This document shows positions 25,767 to 35,584 of a stretch of DNA of 64,000 nt, in pieces. The notes beneath the pieces were generated by a model. It was not told the origin of the DNA. It did not search any database and was given only the letters and a program-made list of their open reading frames with translations. The stretch spans positions 1-64,000 of the forward strand of contig WQVY01000005.1 of NCBI GenBank assembly GCA_009785605.1, in the 5' to 3' direction. The first letter of the stretch is position 1, and each line of letters opens with the position of its first letter. This DNA comes from Defluviitaleaceae bacterium (GTDB taxonomy: Bacteria > Bacillota > Clostridia > Lachnospirales > WQUN01). The translations under genes were made by a program, and so were the position numbers.

Positions 25767-27059
25767 TTAGCTGGCTGGCCGCCTGGGTCTGCGCCGCTTT
25801 TGCTTGCGGTATATTGGCTGGCGATTTTCGTTGTAAACTATGTTTGGCGGCTTGTTTGATTCTACTGTTTCTTTGGTTACTATGCATCGTTCTATTTTGT
25901 TGTTGGATGGCACGTCGTACATTATTTCTGTTAATATCCCTTCAACAATAGCTCTTAGGCCACGTGCACCTGTCTCGTGCTCTAGGGCTTTTTGTGCTAT
26001 GGCGCGTAGTGCATCTTCTTCAAACTCTAGTAGCACATTGTCCATCTCTAGAAGGTACTGGTACTGGCGGGTAAGTGCGTTTTTGGGCTCGCTTAATATA
26101 GAGACTAGCGCATCTTCGTCTAGCTTGCTAAGGGATACAATTACCGGTACACGGCCTATTAGTTCCGGGATAAGCCCATATTTATGCAAATCCCTTGGCT
26201 GGACATGTTGCAGGATATCGTCTATCCGCTTTTCGGAGTTGGTTTTAACTTCTGCTCCAAAGCCTATAACTTTTTTGTTGAGGCGCTGCTCGACTATTTT
26301 ATCAAGCCCGCTAAAGGCTCCGCCACATATAAATAATATATTGGTTGTGTCTATTTGCAAAAAGTCCTGATGTGGGTGCTTGCGCCCCCCTTGTGGTGGG
26401 ACAGAAGCAATTGTACCTTCCAGGATTTTTAGAAGCGCCTGTTGCACACCTTCACCACTTACATCCCGCGTGATTGATGGGTTATCTGATCGGCGAGAAA
26501 TTTTGTCTATTTCGTCGATGTAGATGATCCCATGCTCTGCACGTTCTATGTCAAAGTCGGCGGCTTGGATTAGTTTAAGAAGAATATTTTCTACGTCTTC
26601 GCCTACATAGCCGGCCTCTGTTAGGCTGGTTGCGTCAGCAATAGCAATAGGTACCTGCAATATCCTTGCAAGGGTCTGCGCCAAGTGAGTCTTACCTACG
26701 CCTGTTGGGCCAATTAGTAGTACATTACTTTTTTGTACTTCCACGTCCATGCGGCCTGTTTGCTCTACTGCTATACGTTTATAGTGGTTGTACACAGCTA
26801 CACTCAGTGCCACTTTGGCCCGCTCTTGGCCTATTACATATTCGTCAAGGAACGCTTTTATCTCCTTAGGCTTGGGGAGGCTGAAGCTGTCGTCCATTGC
26901 TGTTGTTTCTTTTGAGTCTTCTTCTAGTACGGCGTTGCATACGTCTATACACTCGTCACAGATAGTAACATTGGGGCCCGAAATCAAGTTTTCAACATCA
27001 TCTTGATGCTTGCCACAAAAAGTACAGCGTACCCCTTTATCATCATATCTAGCTGGCAT
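25767..27059 (-). CDS. clpX: ATP-dependent Clp protease ATPase subunit ClpX
   Basis: A 430-residue AAA+ unfoldase that feeds ClpP. The N-terminal zinc-binding domain carries CTFCGK and CDECIDVC. Walker A is [12 protein letters not shown] and Walker B is [10 protein letters not shown]. The ClpP-contact loop and sensor 2 region [10 protein letters not shown] are visible. The start overlaps the end of clpP by 11 bp. Confidence 0.98.
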   Translation of the reverse strand: MPARYDDKGVRCTFCGKHQDDVENLISGPNVTICDECIDVCNAVLEEDSKETTAMDDSFSLPKPKEIKAFLDEYVIGQERAKVALSVAVYNHYKRIAVEQTGRMDVEVQKSNVLLIGPTGVGKTHLAQTLARILQVPIAIADATSLTEAGYVGEDVENILLKLIQAADFDIERAEHGIIYIDEIDKISRRSDNPSITRDVSGEGVQQALLKILEGTIASVPPQGGRKHPHQDFLQIDTTNILFICGGAFSGLDKIVEQRLNKKVIGFGAEVKTNSEKRIDDILQHVQPRDLHKYGLIPELIGRVPVIVSLSKLDEDALVSILSEPKNALTRQYQYLLEMDNVLLEFEEDALRAIAQKALEHETGARGLRAIVEGILTEIMYDVPSNNKIERCIVTKETVESNKPPNIVYNENRQPIYRKQKRRRPRRPAS

Positions 27060-27651
27060 TTGTAGATTCCCTCCGGGTAATAATTTTATCTATTAGGCCG
27101 TATGCCAGTGCTTCTTCCGCGCTCATGAAGTTGTCGCGGTCGGAGTCGGCTTCTACTTTAGACACTGGTTGGCCTGTACGCTCCGCTAATATTTGGTTTA
27201 GCTTTTGTTTCATTTGGATGATGCGTGCGGCTTGGATTTGGATATCAGAAGCTTGGCCACGTGCCCCGCCCAAAGGTTGGTGAATCATGATTTCAGAGTT
27301 GGGTAACGCCAGGCGCTTGCCCTTGGCACCATTGGCAAGAAGGACTGCACCCATACTGGCGGCCATGCCCACGCATATCGTAGATACATCACAGCGTACA
27401 TGGTTCATCGTATCAAAGATTGCCATGCCCGAACTTATACTACCGCCCGGGGAGTTGATGTATAGGCTTATGTCTTTATCTGGGTCTTCGGATTCCAAAA
27501 ACAGCAGCTGCGCTATTATTAGGCTTGCACTTACATCAGATACCTCATCACCCAAGAAAATTATACGGTCCTTTAACAGACGTGAGTAGATATCGTATGA
27601 GCGTTCACCTCTGCCGGTTTGCTCTATTACATATGGTACTAGGTTAGCCAT
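27049..27651 (-). CDS. clpP: ATP-dependent Clp protease proteolytic subunit
   Basis: A 200-residue serine protease. The catalytic Ser is in [11 protein letters not shown], His in MIHQPLGG, and Asp further on near [13 protein letters not shown]. It forms the barrel used by ClpX and other ATPases. It lies between tig and clpX, the standard order. The 45-bp gap to tig holds three imperfect CTTGTTATT repeats. Confidence 0.98.
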   Translation of the reverse strand: MANLVPYVIEQTGRGERSYDIYSRLLKDRIIFLGDEVSDVSASLIIAQLLFLESEDPDKDISLYINSPGGSISSGMAIFDTMNHVRCDVSTICVGMAASMGAVLLANGAKGKRLALPNSEIMIHQPLGGARGQASDIQIQAARIIQMKQKLNQILAERTGQPVSKVEADSDRDNFMSAEEALAYGLIDKIITRRESTNAS

Positions 27652-27696
27652 GTTGTTGCCTCCTTGTTATTCCAGTCCTTGTTATTTCAAGTCTTG

Positions 27697-29109
27697 TTAT
27701 TCCACTTCCTGTGCTTCGCCTTCAATTATGTCAGGCTCGGCTATATCTGGTTCGGCTGTTTTTTCTACTATTGGTGCGATGGGTTCGTCTACTGCTATTG
27801 CCTTTTCGGTTACAAAATCCAGCGCTTTTTTGCACAAGATATCCCTTGTTATCTCCTTGCGGCGGTTTGGGTTAACGTCCAATACTAGTTTATCTAGCTC
27901 GTCACCCTCTAGGCCGGTCATAGTTCCCAGGTGCTCTTTAAAATCTTCGTCGCTTGCGGCAATATTTTCTTTGACTGCTACCGCTTCCAATGCCAGTTGG
28001 GAATCTACGTCAAATTTGGCCTGGCTCAGCCAGCTTGCGCGCATCGTTTCTTCAGATAAATTTGAAAAACGCAGATATGATTCTACATCCATGCCATGGC
28101 CTTCGACTTGACGCTTAAAGTTCTCCCAAGAGTCGTCTAGGCGGGCTTGATACATGGCCTCTGGTACTTCCATTTCAGCAATTTGTGCCAACTGCTGCAT
28201 AAGGTGCATGCGCTTGTTGTTGTCTAATTGGGTTGTTTTGCGCTCACTGATATCTTTTGCCAGGCTCTCCCTGTATGCTGCTAAGTTTTCTAACCCAGAT
28301 ACATCTTGGGCAAATTCGTCGTTTATTTCTGGCAACTCGTTGGCTTTTACGTCCAATATTTCTACTTCGAATATTGCGGGCTTGCCAGCTAGTGTTTCGT
28401 GACCATATTCTTCTGGGAAGGTTACTTCAACTTTTACGTCGTCCCCTACAATGTGGCCTACTAGTTGGTCTTCGAATCCGGGGATAAATTGGTTAGAGCC
28501 TAGTTTTAAATCGAAGTCTTTTCCGCTGCCGCCTTCAAAGGCTTCGCCGTCTTGGTAACCTGTGAAGTTTATTGTTACGGTATCTTCAAGCTGGGCAGCA
28601 CGCTCTACACTTATTTGGCGTACATTTTTTTCTTGCTCAGCCCTTAGTGCCGCTTGAATGTCTGATTCTGTTGCATCTGTTTCCATTTTTGGATAAGTAA
28701 GACCGTAGTATCCATCTATGTTTACTTCTGGCTTTACATAGAACAAAACCGTAAAAACCGCACCGGTTTGCTCGCCCATATCGCTGGGTGTTATTTCTTC
28801 TGGCTTGTATACAGGCTCTAGGTCATATTGCTCCAGCGCTTGTTCGTAAGCATCGGGAAGGATGATGCTTACTGCATCTTCGTGAAAAACTTCGCGGCCA
28901 TACATCTGCTCTATCATCTTGCGCGGAGCTTTGCCTTTACGAAATCCCGGTAAATCAAAATAGTGTTTGTTTTTGCTGTACGCCATTTGCAAGCCTTCCC
29001 TAAATGTTTCTGGGCTTATGGTAATTGTAAGCTTGATTTTGCTTTTTTCTAGCTTTTCATACTCGGACGTAAACTGCACTTTTGGGGACTTATTTTTAGA
29101 TTTACTCAT
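27697..29109 (-). CDS. tig: Trigger factor
   Basis: Ribosome-bound chaperone and prolyl isomerase. The 470 residues show an N-terminal ribosome-binding domain (PGFRKGKAPRKMIEQMYG), an FKBP-type isomerase domain (about residues 160-250, VTINFTGYQDGEAFEGG) and a helical C-terminal domain. The acidic tail after residue 440 is longer than usual. The ATG at 29109 is chosen because GGAGG lies eight bases upstream; an earlier in-frame start at 29139 has no such site. Confidence 0.97.
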   Translation of the reverse strand: MSKSKNKSPKVQFTSEYEKLEKSKIKLTITISPETFREGLQMAYSKNKHYFDLPGFRKGKAPRKMIEQMYGREVFHEDAVSIILPDAYEQALEQYDLEPVYKPEEITPSDMGEQTGAVFTVLFYVKPEVNIDGYYGLTYPKMETDATESDIQAALRAEQEKNVRQISVERAAQLEDTVTINFTGYQDGEAFEGGSGKDFDLKLGSNQFIPGFEDQLVGHIVGDDVKVEVTFPEEYGHETLAGKPAIFEVEILDVKANELPEINDEFAQDVSGLENLAAYRESLAKDISERKTTQLDNNKRMHLMQQLAQIAEMEVPEAMYQARLDDSWENFKRQVEGHGMDVESYLRFSNLSEETMRASWLSQAKFDVDSQLALEAVAVKENIAASDEDFKEHLGTMTGLEGDELDKLVLDVNPNRRKEITRDILCKKALDFVTEKAIAVDEPIAPIVEKTAEPDIAEPDIIEGEAQEVE

Positions 29110-29151
29110 GAGTGATGCCTCCAGGGTAATTAAATTCACAAAACACGGTAG

Positions 29152-29181
29152 AGTATATCATAGTAGAAAATGGTTGTGCAA
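29152..29181 (-). promoter_or_regulatory. Promoter of tig-clpP-clpX
   Basis: On the minus strand the -35 is TTGCAC (29181-29176), the spacer is 18 bp, and the -10 is TATACT (29157-29152), about 45 bp before the tig start. Near-consensus for the main sigma factor. Confidence 0.6.
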
Positions 29182-29199
29182 TAAGCCGCTTATAATATA

Positions 29200-29300
29200 A
29201 TACGAATCTCAGAAAATCACGTCGACAACCGAGTGGAAAATCGGCGGCTTTAAGCCGTTTTTCGCGATGTGTTGTCGACGATGATTTTCGAGATTCGTAT
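29200..29300. repeat. 101 bp hairpin element, MITE-like (copy E)
   Basis: The reverse complement of copy D (19587-19687), differing at about one base in 101. The ends are ATACGAATCTC/GAGATTCGTAT bounded by TA. It sits between the tig promoter and the DUF378 gene. Confidence 0.85.
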
Positions 29301-29410
29301 AAGCGACTTTACTCGGGTATATTTTCGTATTCGTGTGAGATACTAGGGAAAACAGTGGGTTTGTGTGTAATATTGTTTCCACCACAAGCCTGCAGAGAGG
29401 AGGCATATAA

Positions 29411-29662
29411 ATGAGATCAAGAACATGGGATTACACAGCATTGTCGCTTGTTATTCTTGGCGCAATTAACTGGGGGCTTATTGGCCTTTTTAGGTTTGAC
29501 TTGATCGCCGTTATTTTCGGCGGCATGGAGGCCATTGTAAGCCGTATCATATATACCATTATTGCACTGGCGGGGCTATACTGCCTTAGCATTTATGGAA
29601 GGGTTATCGGTCATGACGTTACAACAACTGACCATCACCATCACAGGCCCGGACCTGCATAG
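29411..29662 (+). CDS. DUF378 family small membrane protein
   Basis: An 83-residue protein with two membrane helices and the family signature LVILGAINWGLIGLFRFDL, then YTIIALAGLYCL. The His-rich tail (DHHHHRP) could bind metal. Function unknown. GAGAGGAGG stands upstream. It is a single gene between copy E and a terminator. Confidence 0.93.
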   Translation: MRSRTWDYTALSLVILGAINWGLIGLFRFDLIAVIFGGMEAIVSRIIYTIIALAGLYCLSIYGRVIGHDVTTTDHHHHRPGPA

Positions 29663-29696
29663 TATAGTAATTTCACTTTTAAACAATTTCTGCGCG

Positions 29697-29757
29697 AAAA
29701 GGGCTACGGCTTAAAACCCTTGGGTTATACCTTAGGATTTTAGGCCGTAGCCCTTTT
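29697..29757. terminator. Bidirectional terminator between DUF378 and trpS
   Basis: AAAAGGGCTACGGC and GCCGTAGCCCTTTT form a perfect 14-bp outer stem. With A-rich and T-rich ends it can stop transcription from both convergent genes. Confidence 0.85.
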
Positions 29758-29780
29758 ATTCTTGACAGTGTATATGGAGT

Positions 29781-30785
29781 TTATTCGGGCTGCATAGGGT
29801 AGCCAATAGCTTGTTTTACATTTTTTAGGGTGACTTCGGACATTGCGCGGGCTTTTTGTGCGCCTTGGGTTATTACACTATCCAAGTATGCATTGTCTGC
29901 CATTAACCTGTCGTATGTGTCGCGGTATGGTTTTAGCATAGCCACAACTGCCTCCCCTACTCCCATTTTAAGCTGGCCGTATCCCATACCGCTAAAGTAT
30001 GCTTCGCTTTCGGGGATTGTTTTACCTGTGGCACATGCATAAATTGTTAGTAGGTTGCTAATCCCTGGTTTTTCTGGGGCGAAGCGGATTTCGTTGTCGG
30101 AGTCGGTTACGGCCCGCTTGAATTTTTTAATGATATCGCTATCTGTGTCAGAAAGCGAAACAAGATTGCCCTCGTTTTCGGTTTCGGATTTGGACATTTT
30201 CTTCTCTGGATTTTGTAGGCCCATTATTTTTGCGCCTACAGGTGGGATATATGCTTCGGGCACAGTAAAAATGTCCCCATATATCTTGTTAAAACGCATA
30301 GCTATGTCCCGGCAAAGCTCTAGATGTTGGCGCTGGTCTTCCCCTACCGGTACCAGGTTAGCCTGGTAAAGTAATATATCCGCTGCCTGTAGTACTGGAT
30401 ATGTGTACAACCCGGCATTGATATTGTCTTCGTTCTTGGCAGACTTATCCTTAAACTGGGTCATACGGTTAAGTTCCCCTACATATGTGAAACAGTTGAG
30501 TATCCAGGCTAATTCTGCATGGGCAGGTACATGTGACTGGAAGTACAATGTACATTCTTTTGGGTCAAGTCCTAGTGCCACAAACCAAGCCAAGGCCATG
30601 CGAGAATAATTTCTCAAGGCCGCCGGGTCTTGCCGGATGGTCATGGAGTGCATATCTACCACGCAGTACAGGCAGTTATAGTCTGTAGTTAGGCGTGCCC
30701 AGTTGCGTATAGCCCCAAGCAAACTCCCCAATGTGGGGATGCCGGTTGCTTGCAACCCGCTAAAAATTATTGGTTTCGTGTTCAT
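29781..30785 (-). CDS. trpS: Tryptophanyl-tRNA synthetase
   Basis: A 334-residue class I synthetase charging tRNA-Trp. The HIGH-like motif is TLGSLLGA near residue 18 and the KMSKS loop is KKMSKSE near residue 197. Length is typical. Only 125 bp separate it from the upstream gene and no T-box leader is seen there. Confidence 0.97.
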   Translation of the reverse strand: MNTKPIIFSGLQATGIPTLGSLLGAIRNWARLTTDYNCLYCVVDMHSMTIRQDPAALRNYSRMALAWFVALGLDPKECTLYFQSHVPAHAELAWILNCFTYVGELNRMTQFKDKSAKNEDNINAGLYTYPVLQAADILLYQANLVPVGEDQRQHLELCRDIAMRFNKIYGDIFTVPEAYIPPVGAKIMGLQNPEKKMSKSETENEGNLVSLSDTDSDIIKKFKRAVTDSDNEIRFAPEKPGISNLLTIYACATGKTIPESEAYFSGMGYGQLKMGVGEAVVAMLKPYRDTYDRLMADNAYLDSVITQGAQKARAMSEVTLKNVKQAIGYPMQPE

Positions 30786-30910
30786 AGTGGACTCCTTCGT
30801 TTGTGATTATTTATTATGCGGGCAGTATAACGCATAAGAGGCGGTTGCGGCTAGAAGTAGAACTGCTATAAAAGGTTTATCGGTATCATCAAAACCGGAA
30901 GCGCACAACA

Positions 30911-32749
30911 CTACCCAGCACAGCCACACCCGCACCCTGTACAGCCATCGCGGCAATTGGGTGTAGTTTTCCCGGTTTGGGAACGATCCCATTCCCGCAG
31001 TAAAAATTTCTTAGCAACCCCAATGTTTATAAAATCCCATGGCAGTTGTTCATCGGCGGGTCTTTCCCTATGGGCATAAAATACTGGGTCTATGTCTTCT
31101 TGGGTAAAAGCCGCAAGCCACAAGTCATAGCGGAAGCGCTCGCTCCAGCCGTCAAACACAGCCCCGCTGCGGTACGCGGCCAAGATAGCCCGGCCCAACC
31201 GCCTATCACCCCTTGCAAGCACCCCTTCTACCTGGGCTGTTTTGGCATCATGATAGCGGTAGCTTATTTGCTTTTTACGGATACGAGATTTTACCGCTTG
31301 CTGGTCCTGCGTAAAATCGCCAGGGTATACCATCGCCGCCCATTGGAAAGGTGTAAACGGCTTGGGCACAAAGCACGCAGTACTAACAGACACACTAACC
31401 GGGCGCTTCCTGTCCTCGTAATCTAGTCTATAGTATGTCTCAACTACTTTTTCGGCCATATCGGCTATAGCCAGCACATCATCTTGGTCTTCGCCGGGCA
31501 ACCCAGCCATGAAGTAGAGCTTTATTTTGTCAAAACCCGCACGATATGCCAGGTAGCAACCCTCTAATATATCGTCTTCTGTCAAATTTTTGTTGATTAT
31601 ATCACGCATTTTTTGGCTGCCGGCCTCCGGAGCCACAGTAAGTGACGATTTGCGGACGGCTTGGGTCTTTGCAAGCGCTGTCAGCGATACCGCATCCACC
31701 CGTGTAGAGGGCAATGATATATTAACCCGCCGCTTTGCAGTCTGCTCAAGTAGCGCATCTATTAGAGGCCCAAAATTTTCATGGTCGCAAGCACTAAGTG
31801 CCAGCAGGGAAATTTCGTCGTGACCTGTGGCATCAAGCAGCGCTTCGGCATGGGCCAAAACGTCCTGCTGTGTGCGCTCCCTTACTGGGCGATATATAAA
31901 CCCAGCCTGGCAAAAACGGCACCCACGCATACAACCACGCGCAATTTCCACAACAGCACGGTTGTGTACGGACTCAGTCAAAGGTACGATAAAACGGTCA
32001 GGGAAAAAGCCAAGTGATGGCGCAAAAGCGCGCAATACCGTAGTAGGTGCAGCAGGGTGGTTTGGTAAAAAACTGTTAATTGTCCCATCATCGTTGTACG
32101 TCACGTCATAAAAACGTGGCACATATATCCCAGGGATATCACATATGCTTGCCAAAAAGTCCACTTTTGAAGACGCAGCGTTGGTATGCTTTGCTTGCTT
32201 AAACTCCCGGTATCTGTCAAGCACCGTATCAAGCGTAGCCTCTCCATCCCCGATATAAAAGAAATCCACAAAATCAGCCATGGGCTCAGGGTTGGTAGCA
32301 CACGGCCCCCCAGCAACAATTAGCGGCCACTCTTCTTCACGTTCGTTTGCATTAAGGGGTATACCTGCCAAGTCCAACATTGCCAGTACGTTGGTGTATG
32401 ACATTTCGTATTGCAATGTAAAACCCAACATATCAAAATCCTTAAGCATGTCCCCAGATTCTATAGCAAAAAGGGGCGTGCCAGTTTCGCCAAGCAAGCT
32501 TATCATATCAACCCACGGCATAAATGCCCGCTCGCACCATGTGTCTTCGCGCCGGTTTAAAAAGAAGTACAGTATCTGCAGCCCAAGATGACTCATACCT
32601 ACCTCGTACGTATCTGGGAAGCAAAATGCAAACCTGGTTAAGTTATTTGTATCTGTTTCCTTAACAACAGCGTTGTACTCGCCACCTGTATAACACCCAG
32701 GCTTTACAACGCGTACTAAATCACTGTTTGATAGCTGCTTCCGGCTCAT
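30911..32749 (-). CDS. TIGR03960 family radical SAM protein, B12-binding-like N-terminus
   Basis: A 612-residue protein. The N-terminal part (to about residue 200) resembles a cobalamin-binding fold. The radical SAM cluster motif CxxxCxxC is seen as CMRGCRFCQAGFIYRP near residue 262. The C-terminus ends in an unusual Cys/Gly cluster, DGCTGCGCGCAG. The family normally neighbours DUF2344 and rng; here those are 9 kb away. The function is not established, and tRNA or rRNA modification is plausible. It starts 2 bp after the MFS gene stop. Confidence 0.9.
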   Translation of the reverse strand: MSRKQLSNSDLVRVVKPGCYTGGEYNAVVKETDTNNLTRFAFCFPDTYEVGMSHLGLQILYFFLNRREDTWCERAFMPWVDMISLLGETGTPLFAIESGDMLKDFDMLGFTLQYEMSYTNVLAMLDLAGIPLNANEREEEWPLIVAGGPCATNPEPMADFVDFFYIGDGEATLDTVLDRYREFKQAKHTNAASSKVDFLASICDIPGIYVPRFYDVTYNDDGTINSFLPNHPAAPTTVLRAFAPSLGFFPDRFIVPLTESVHNRAVVEIARGCMRGCRFCQAGFIYRPVRERTQQDVLAHAEALLDATGHDEISLLALSACDHENFGPLIDALLEQTAKRRVNISLPSTRVDAVSLTALAKTQAVRKSSLTVAPEAGSQKMRDIINKNLTEDDILEGCYLAYRAGFDKIKLYFMAGLPGEDQDDVLAIADMAEKVVETYYRLDYEDRKRPVSVSVSTACFVPKPFTPFQWAAMVYPGDFTQDQQAVKSRIRKKQISYRYHDAKTAQVEGVLARGDRRLGRAILAAYRSGAVFDGWSERFRYDLWLAAFTQEDIDPVFYAHRERPADEQLPWDFINIGVAKKFLLREWDRSQTGKTTPNCRDGCTGCGCGCAG

Positions 32750-32751
32750 GA

Positions 32752-34056
32752 TTAATTCACGCCTCCTTCGTTTGCTGCTTTGCTTTCTTCGATTTCTATC
32801 TCCGGCTTTTCTATCTCACGCTTTTTTTCTAATGAAACTATAATACCCATTAGTATAAATAGCCCTACGCACACCGTAAAGGGTATACGCCTGTCAACTC
32901 CAGACAACCACCCTATTATAAGCCCAAACGGGCTAGAAATCCCAAGCATTATAACCGTTAGTAAGCCCATAATCCGCGCACGCTCGTTAGGGTCTACATT
33001 TTGGATAACCAGCGCATCCCTTCGCGGCAAAAACAGTGCAGCGGCACTGGCATCCAACGCCGTAAATATTACTAGCAAAAACATAGCCTGCGGTGGTGTC
33101 ATAATAAGCAACACAAACCCACCTATATACAGCCCAAGCCCCGTAAGCATTATTGCATATTGCGGGAAGCGGTTGAGCCTGTTTTGCACACCCAAGAAAA
33201 ATACAAGCATGATACCCGCACGCAAGATGGGAAACACAACAAGAAACTGCTCTGGTAAGCCCAAGTCCTGTGTTACGTACAATGCAAAAAAATTATTTGA
33301 CGTAAGCTGCTGGATGCTTACCAGTGTAATCAATATTAGCACACGCCAAGTAGCCGGGGTCTTAATAATTTGCACAAGCACGCCGCCATACTCTGCAATT
33401 AGGCGGTATAGTGGCACGTTGGCGGTTTCTTTTATACGTACAGTACCTTGGGCCGTTTCTTTACTATACACTTGCAGTATCACAAACTTAGTTGTCATAC
33501 TCACAAACGTAATCCCAAACAGTACCCGCATAACCGGCACAAGACTAAACACACCTATAAAATAACCAGATATAGGTGCAAAAAAAACAGCAAGCAAGCT
33601 GCCTATGTAAACAAGATGGTATAACTGTACAATCCTGTCAGGTGGTGCATCCTCAACTAGTAAGCACTGCCAAGATACGTGACTTATCTGGTTAATACTA
33701 TTAAATATTGCGGCAACAAGAAACCAACGAAAATCTTGTGCAAAGGTCCACAACAAAACAGGGACACTCCACGATACAATATCTGTTATAAAAGTCGTGA
33801 GCTTGCGCCCGTACTTGTCGGTCAAGACACCACCAAGGAATGCAAAAAACATCTGCAAAAACATCCCAACAGAAATAAGGATGCCGATATCGGCATCCTG
33901 TAGGCCCAAGCTAAACATATAAAGGGCAAAAAACGGCGAAACAAGCGCCCAAGGGATACCCCACAATGGCTCTGTAAGCACGCAATAGCGCGGGTTACCT
34001 TTTAAGGATTTAAGTGAGGCTATGGTAGAGTTCCTACATAGCCATTTATTTATCAT
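32752..34056 (-). CDS. Major facilitator superfamily transporter
   Basis: A 434-residue protein with about 12 membrane helices and the MFS loop GGVLTDKYGRKL between helices 2 and 3. The substrate cannot be told. The C-terminal tail is charged (EKKREIEKPEIEIEESKAANE). It lies between ybbR and the radical SAM gene, in the place where glmM stands in many Firmicutes. Confidence 0.9.
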   Translation of the reverse strand: MINKWLCRNSTIASLKSLKGNPRYCVLTEPLWGIPWALVSPFFALYMFSLGLQDADIGILISVGMFLQMFFAFLGGVLTDKYGRKLTTFITDIVSWSVPVLLWTFAQDFRWFLVAAIFNSINQISHVSWQCLLVEDAPPDRIVQLYHLVYIGSLLAVFFAPISGYFIGVFSLVPVMRVLFGITFVSMTTKFVILQVYSKETAQGTVRIKETANVPLYRLIAEYGGVLVQIIKTPATWRVLILITLVSIQQLTSNNFFALYVTQDLGLPEQFLVVFPILRAGIMLVFFLGVQNRLNRFPQYAIMLTGLGLYIGGFVLLIMTPPQAMFLLVIFTALDASAAALFLPRRDALVIQNVDPNERARIMGLLTVIMLGISSPFGLIIGWLSGVDRRIPFTVCVGLFILMGIIVSLEKKREIEKPEIEIEESKAANEGGVN

Positions 34057-34087
34057 TGCGTGTTGTTTGTCTCCTAGCTAGGCAAGT

Positions 34088-35584
34088 CTAATCGCCTTCA
34101 TAATAATACCCGTTGTATGGGTCATCGTCTGGTGGGTAATCTTCGTCATTATCAGGGTAACCTGTGTATCCTGGGTCATCGTTGGTCCCGTTTTCATCAT
34201 AGCCGTTATCATCTGTTGGCGGTATTGGTGGCGGCGTGGGTGTAGGTGTAGGTGTTGGCGTTATATCCGGTGCAGTATCTCCCGGCGGCTCTTGGTCTTC
34301 TCCCCTTGCTGGCGCAAACACTTGGATATCCAGTGCTTGCAAAGGCTCGGCAAGTGTTATACCTTGCGGCAGGTTTGCATTAAGGGGCACCCTGTGGATA
34401 CCAATAGGCAAGTTTATCAAATCTACCTCTATACCTATGTCTGTCCGGTTCATAGTACCAACAAGCGACTGCGGGCCACTAACTACAACACGCACATTAA
34501 CATTATCGTCTATAGGCTCTGCAAACGCGCCAAACCCACGTTGGGTTATCTCACTCCCCGATACATTGAAGGTCCGCCTCATTATAGGCTCGATTACTAC
34601 ACTTACAGTTGTTTCTGTGGGTGCGCTTCGGCTTAGTTCTAGCCCTTCAGGTAAAATAATATCAAGTTGCTGTTCATCATCTTCGGCTAGGCCGTCTAAG
34701 TCAAATTGCAGTGTTATATAGTCTGTCTCGGCCAATATTTCTGCGGCACCAACCACATCTACAAACACATAGTATGAATCTAAATCCGCCAATGCAAAAC
34801 CAGATGCAACCTGCCCTACCGGCTCAATTCTTATGCCAACCGTACGCACAGGTAGTACGTGCACGTTTACATGTGTCTCCATCACACTCAACGAGACATA
34901 GCTAGTCATATCCACACCGTTATAGTCAAAGACCCTTAGCGGTGCTTCTGGGACATCAAAATCACCGTCTGCATTGGCCAAGTCAACTTCTACCCTTACA
35001 TATGCAACCCTGTTAACATGAGTCCTTGCTCCTATTACCATTACGTTGCGGTTAACGGCCTGCACGCTCCTAAGTTCAAAGCCATCGCTTACTTGGCCTA
35101 TATACTCTACCCCAACAGGAAACGGTTGCCTTAGTTCTCTATCCAGTTGCACTTCTACTGTGGAGTTACCGCTGGCATCACGGACAAACCACGGTGCAAA
35201 CCCATACATCAAGTTAGAATTAATAGACAACTCTTGAATATGCGGCTCATCTGAAGCAAGCGCACTAACATGATCAACCGCCCTAAAATCTATAAACGGG
35301 AAAAATGAAGCTCTCTCTTCCGCTGTCAAGCCAGCAAAATCACTGCTTAAAGCACGCGCACCTAAATTAATTGATACATCCAGCAACTCGTCACGGTTAA
35401 GCAGTACCAAGCCATCCCTCTCGAGATAGTGCTCGTTCAAAAACCTTATGGGGTTAGTAAACGTCTCATTAACAATCGGGTCATGCATGTTCATGGCAAA
35501 AAACCACACAACCACCGCAAGCCCTAAGGATATCAACTTCCATTGTAGATCTGTATAAAAAAAAGATAATATTTTCTTGACCAT
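34088..35584 (-). CDS. cdaR: YbbR-domain protein CdaR, regulator of CdaA
   Basis: A 498-residue protein with one N-terminal membrane helix (about residues 12-30) and several extracellular YbbR repeats of about 85 residues. A disordered tail of Thr-Pro repeats (PTPTPTPTPPP) then Asp/Tyr/Gly-rich sequence ends the protein. CdaR modulates the cyclic di-AMP synthase CdaA. Its start codon overlaps the cdaA stop (TAATG). The tail is not standard for the family. Confidence 0.9.
   Translation of the reverse strand: MVKKILSFFYTDLQWKLISLGLAVVVWFFAMNMHDPIVNETFTNPIRFLNEHYLERDGLVLLNRDELLDVSINLGARALSSDFAGLTAEERASFFPFIDFRAVDHVSALASDEPHIQELSINSNLMYGFAPWFVRDASGNSTVEVQLDRELRQPFPVGVEYIGQVSDGFELRSVQAVNRNVMVIGARTHVNRVAYVRVEVDLANADGDFDVPEAPLRVFDYNGVDMTSYVSLSVMETHVNVHVLPVRTVGIRIEPVGQVASGFALADLDSYYVFVDVVGAAEILAETDYITLQFDLDGLAEDDEQQLDIILPEGLELSRSAPTETTVSVVIEPIMRRTFNVSGSEITQRGFGAFAEPIDDNVNVRVVVSGPQSLVGTMNRTDIGIEVDLINLPIGIHRVPLNANLPQGITLAEPLQALDIQVFAPARGEDQEPPGDTAPDITPTPTPTPTPPPIPPTDDNGYDENGTNDDPGYTGYPDNDEDYPPDDDPYNGYYYEGD

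Noticed and set aside
30786-30910. T-box leader for trpS
   Set aside because: The gap upstream of trpS is only 125 bp and shows neither the T-box consensus nor a specifier hairpin.
32780-33565. Plus-strand frame of 261 codons
   Set aside because: It is antisense to the MFS transporter gene, which has clear membrane helices and a family motif.
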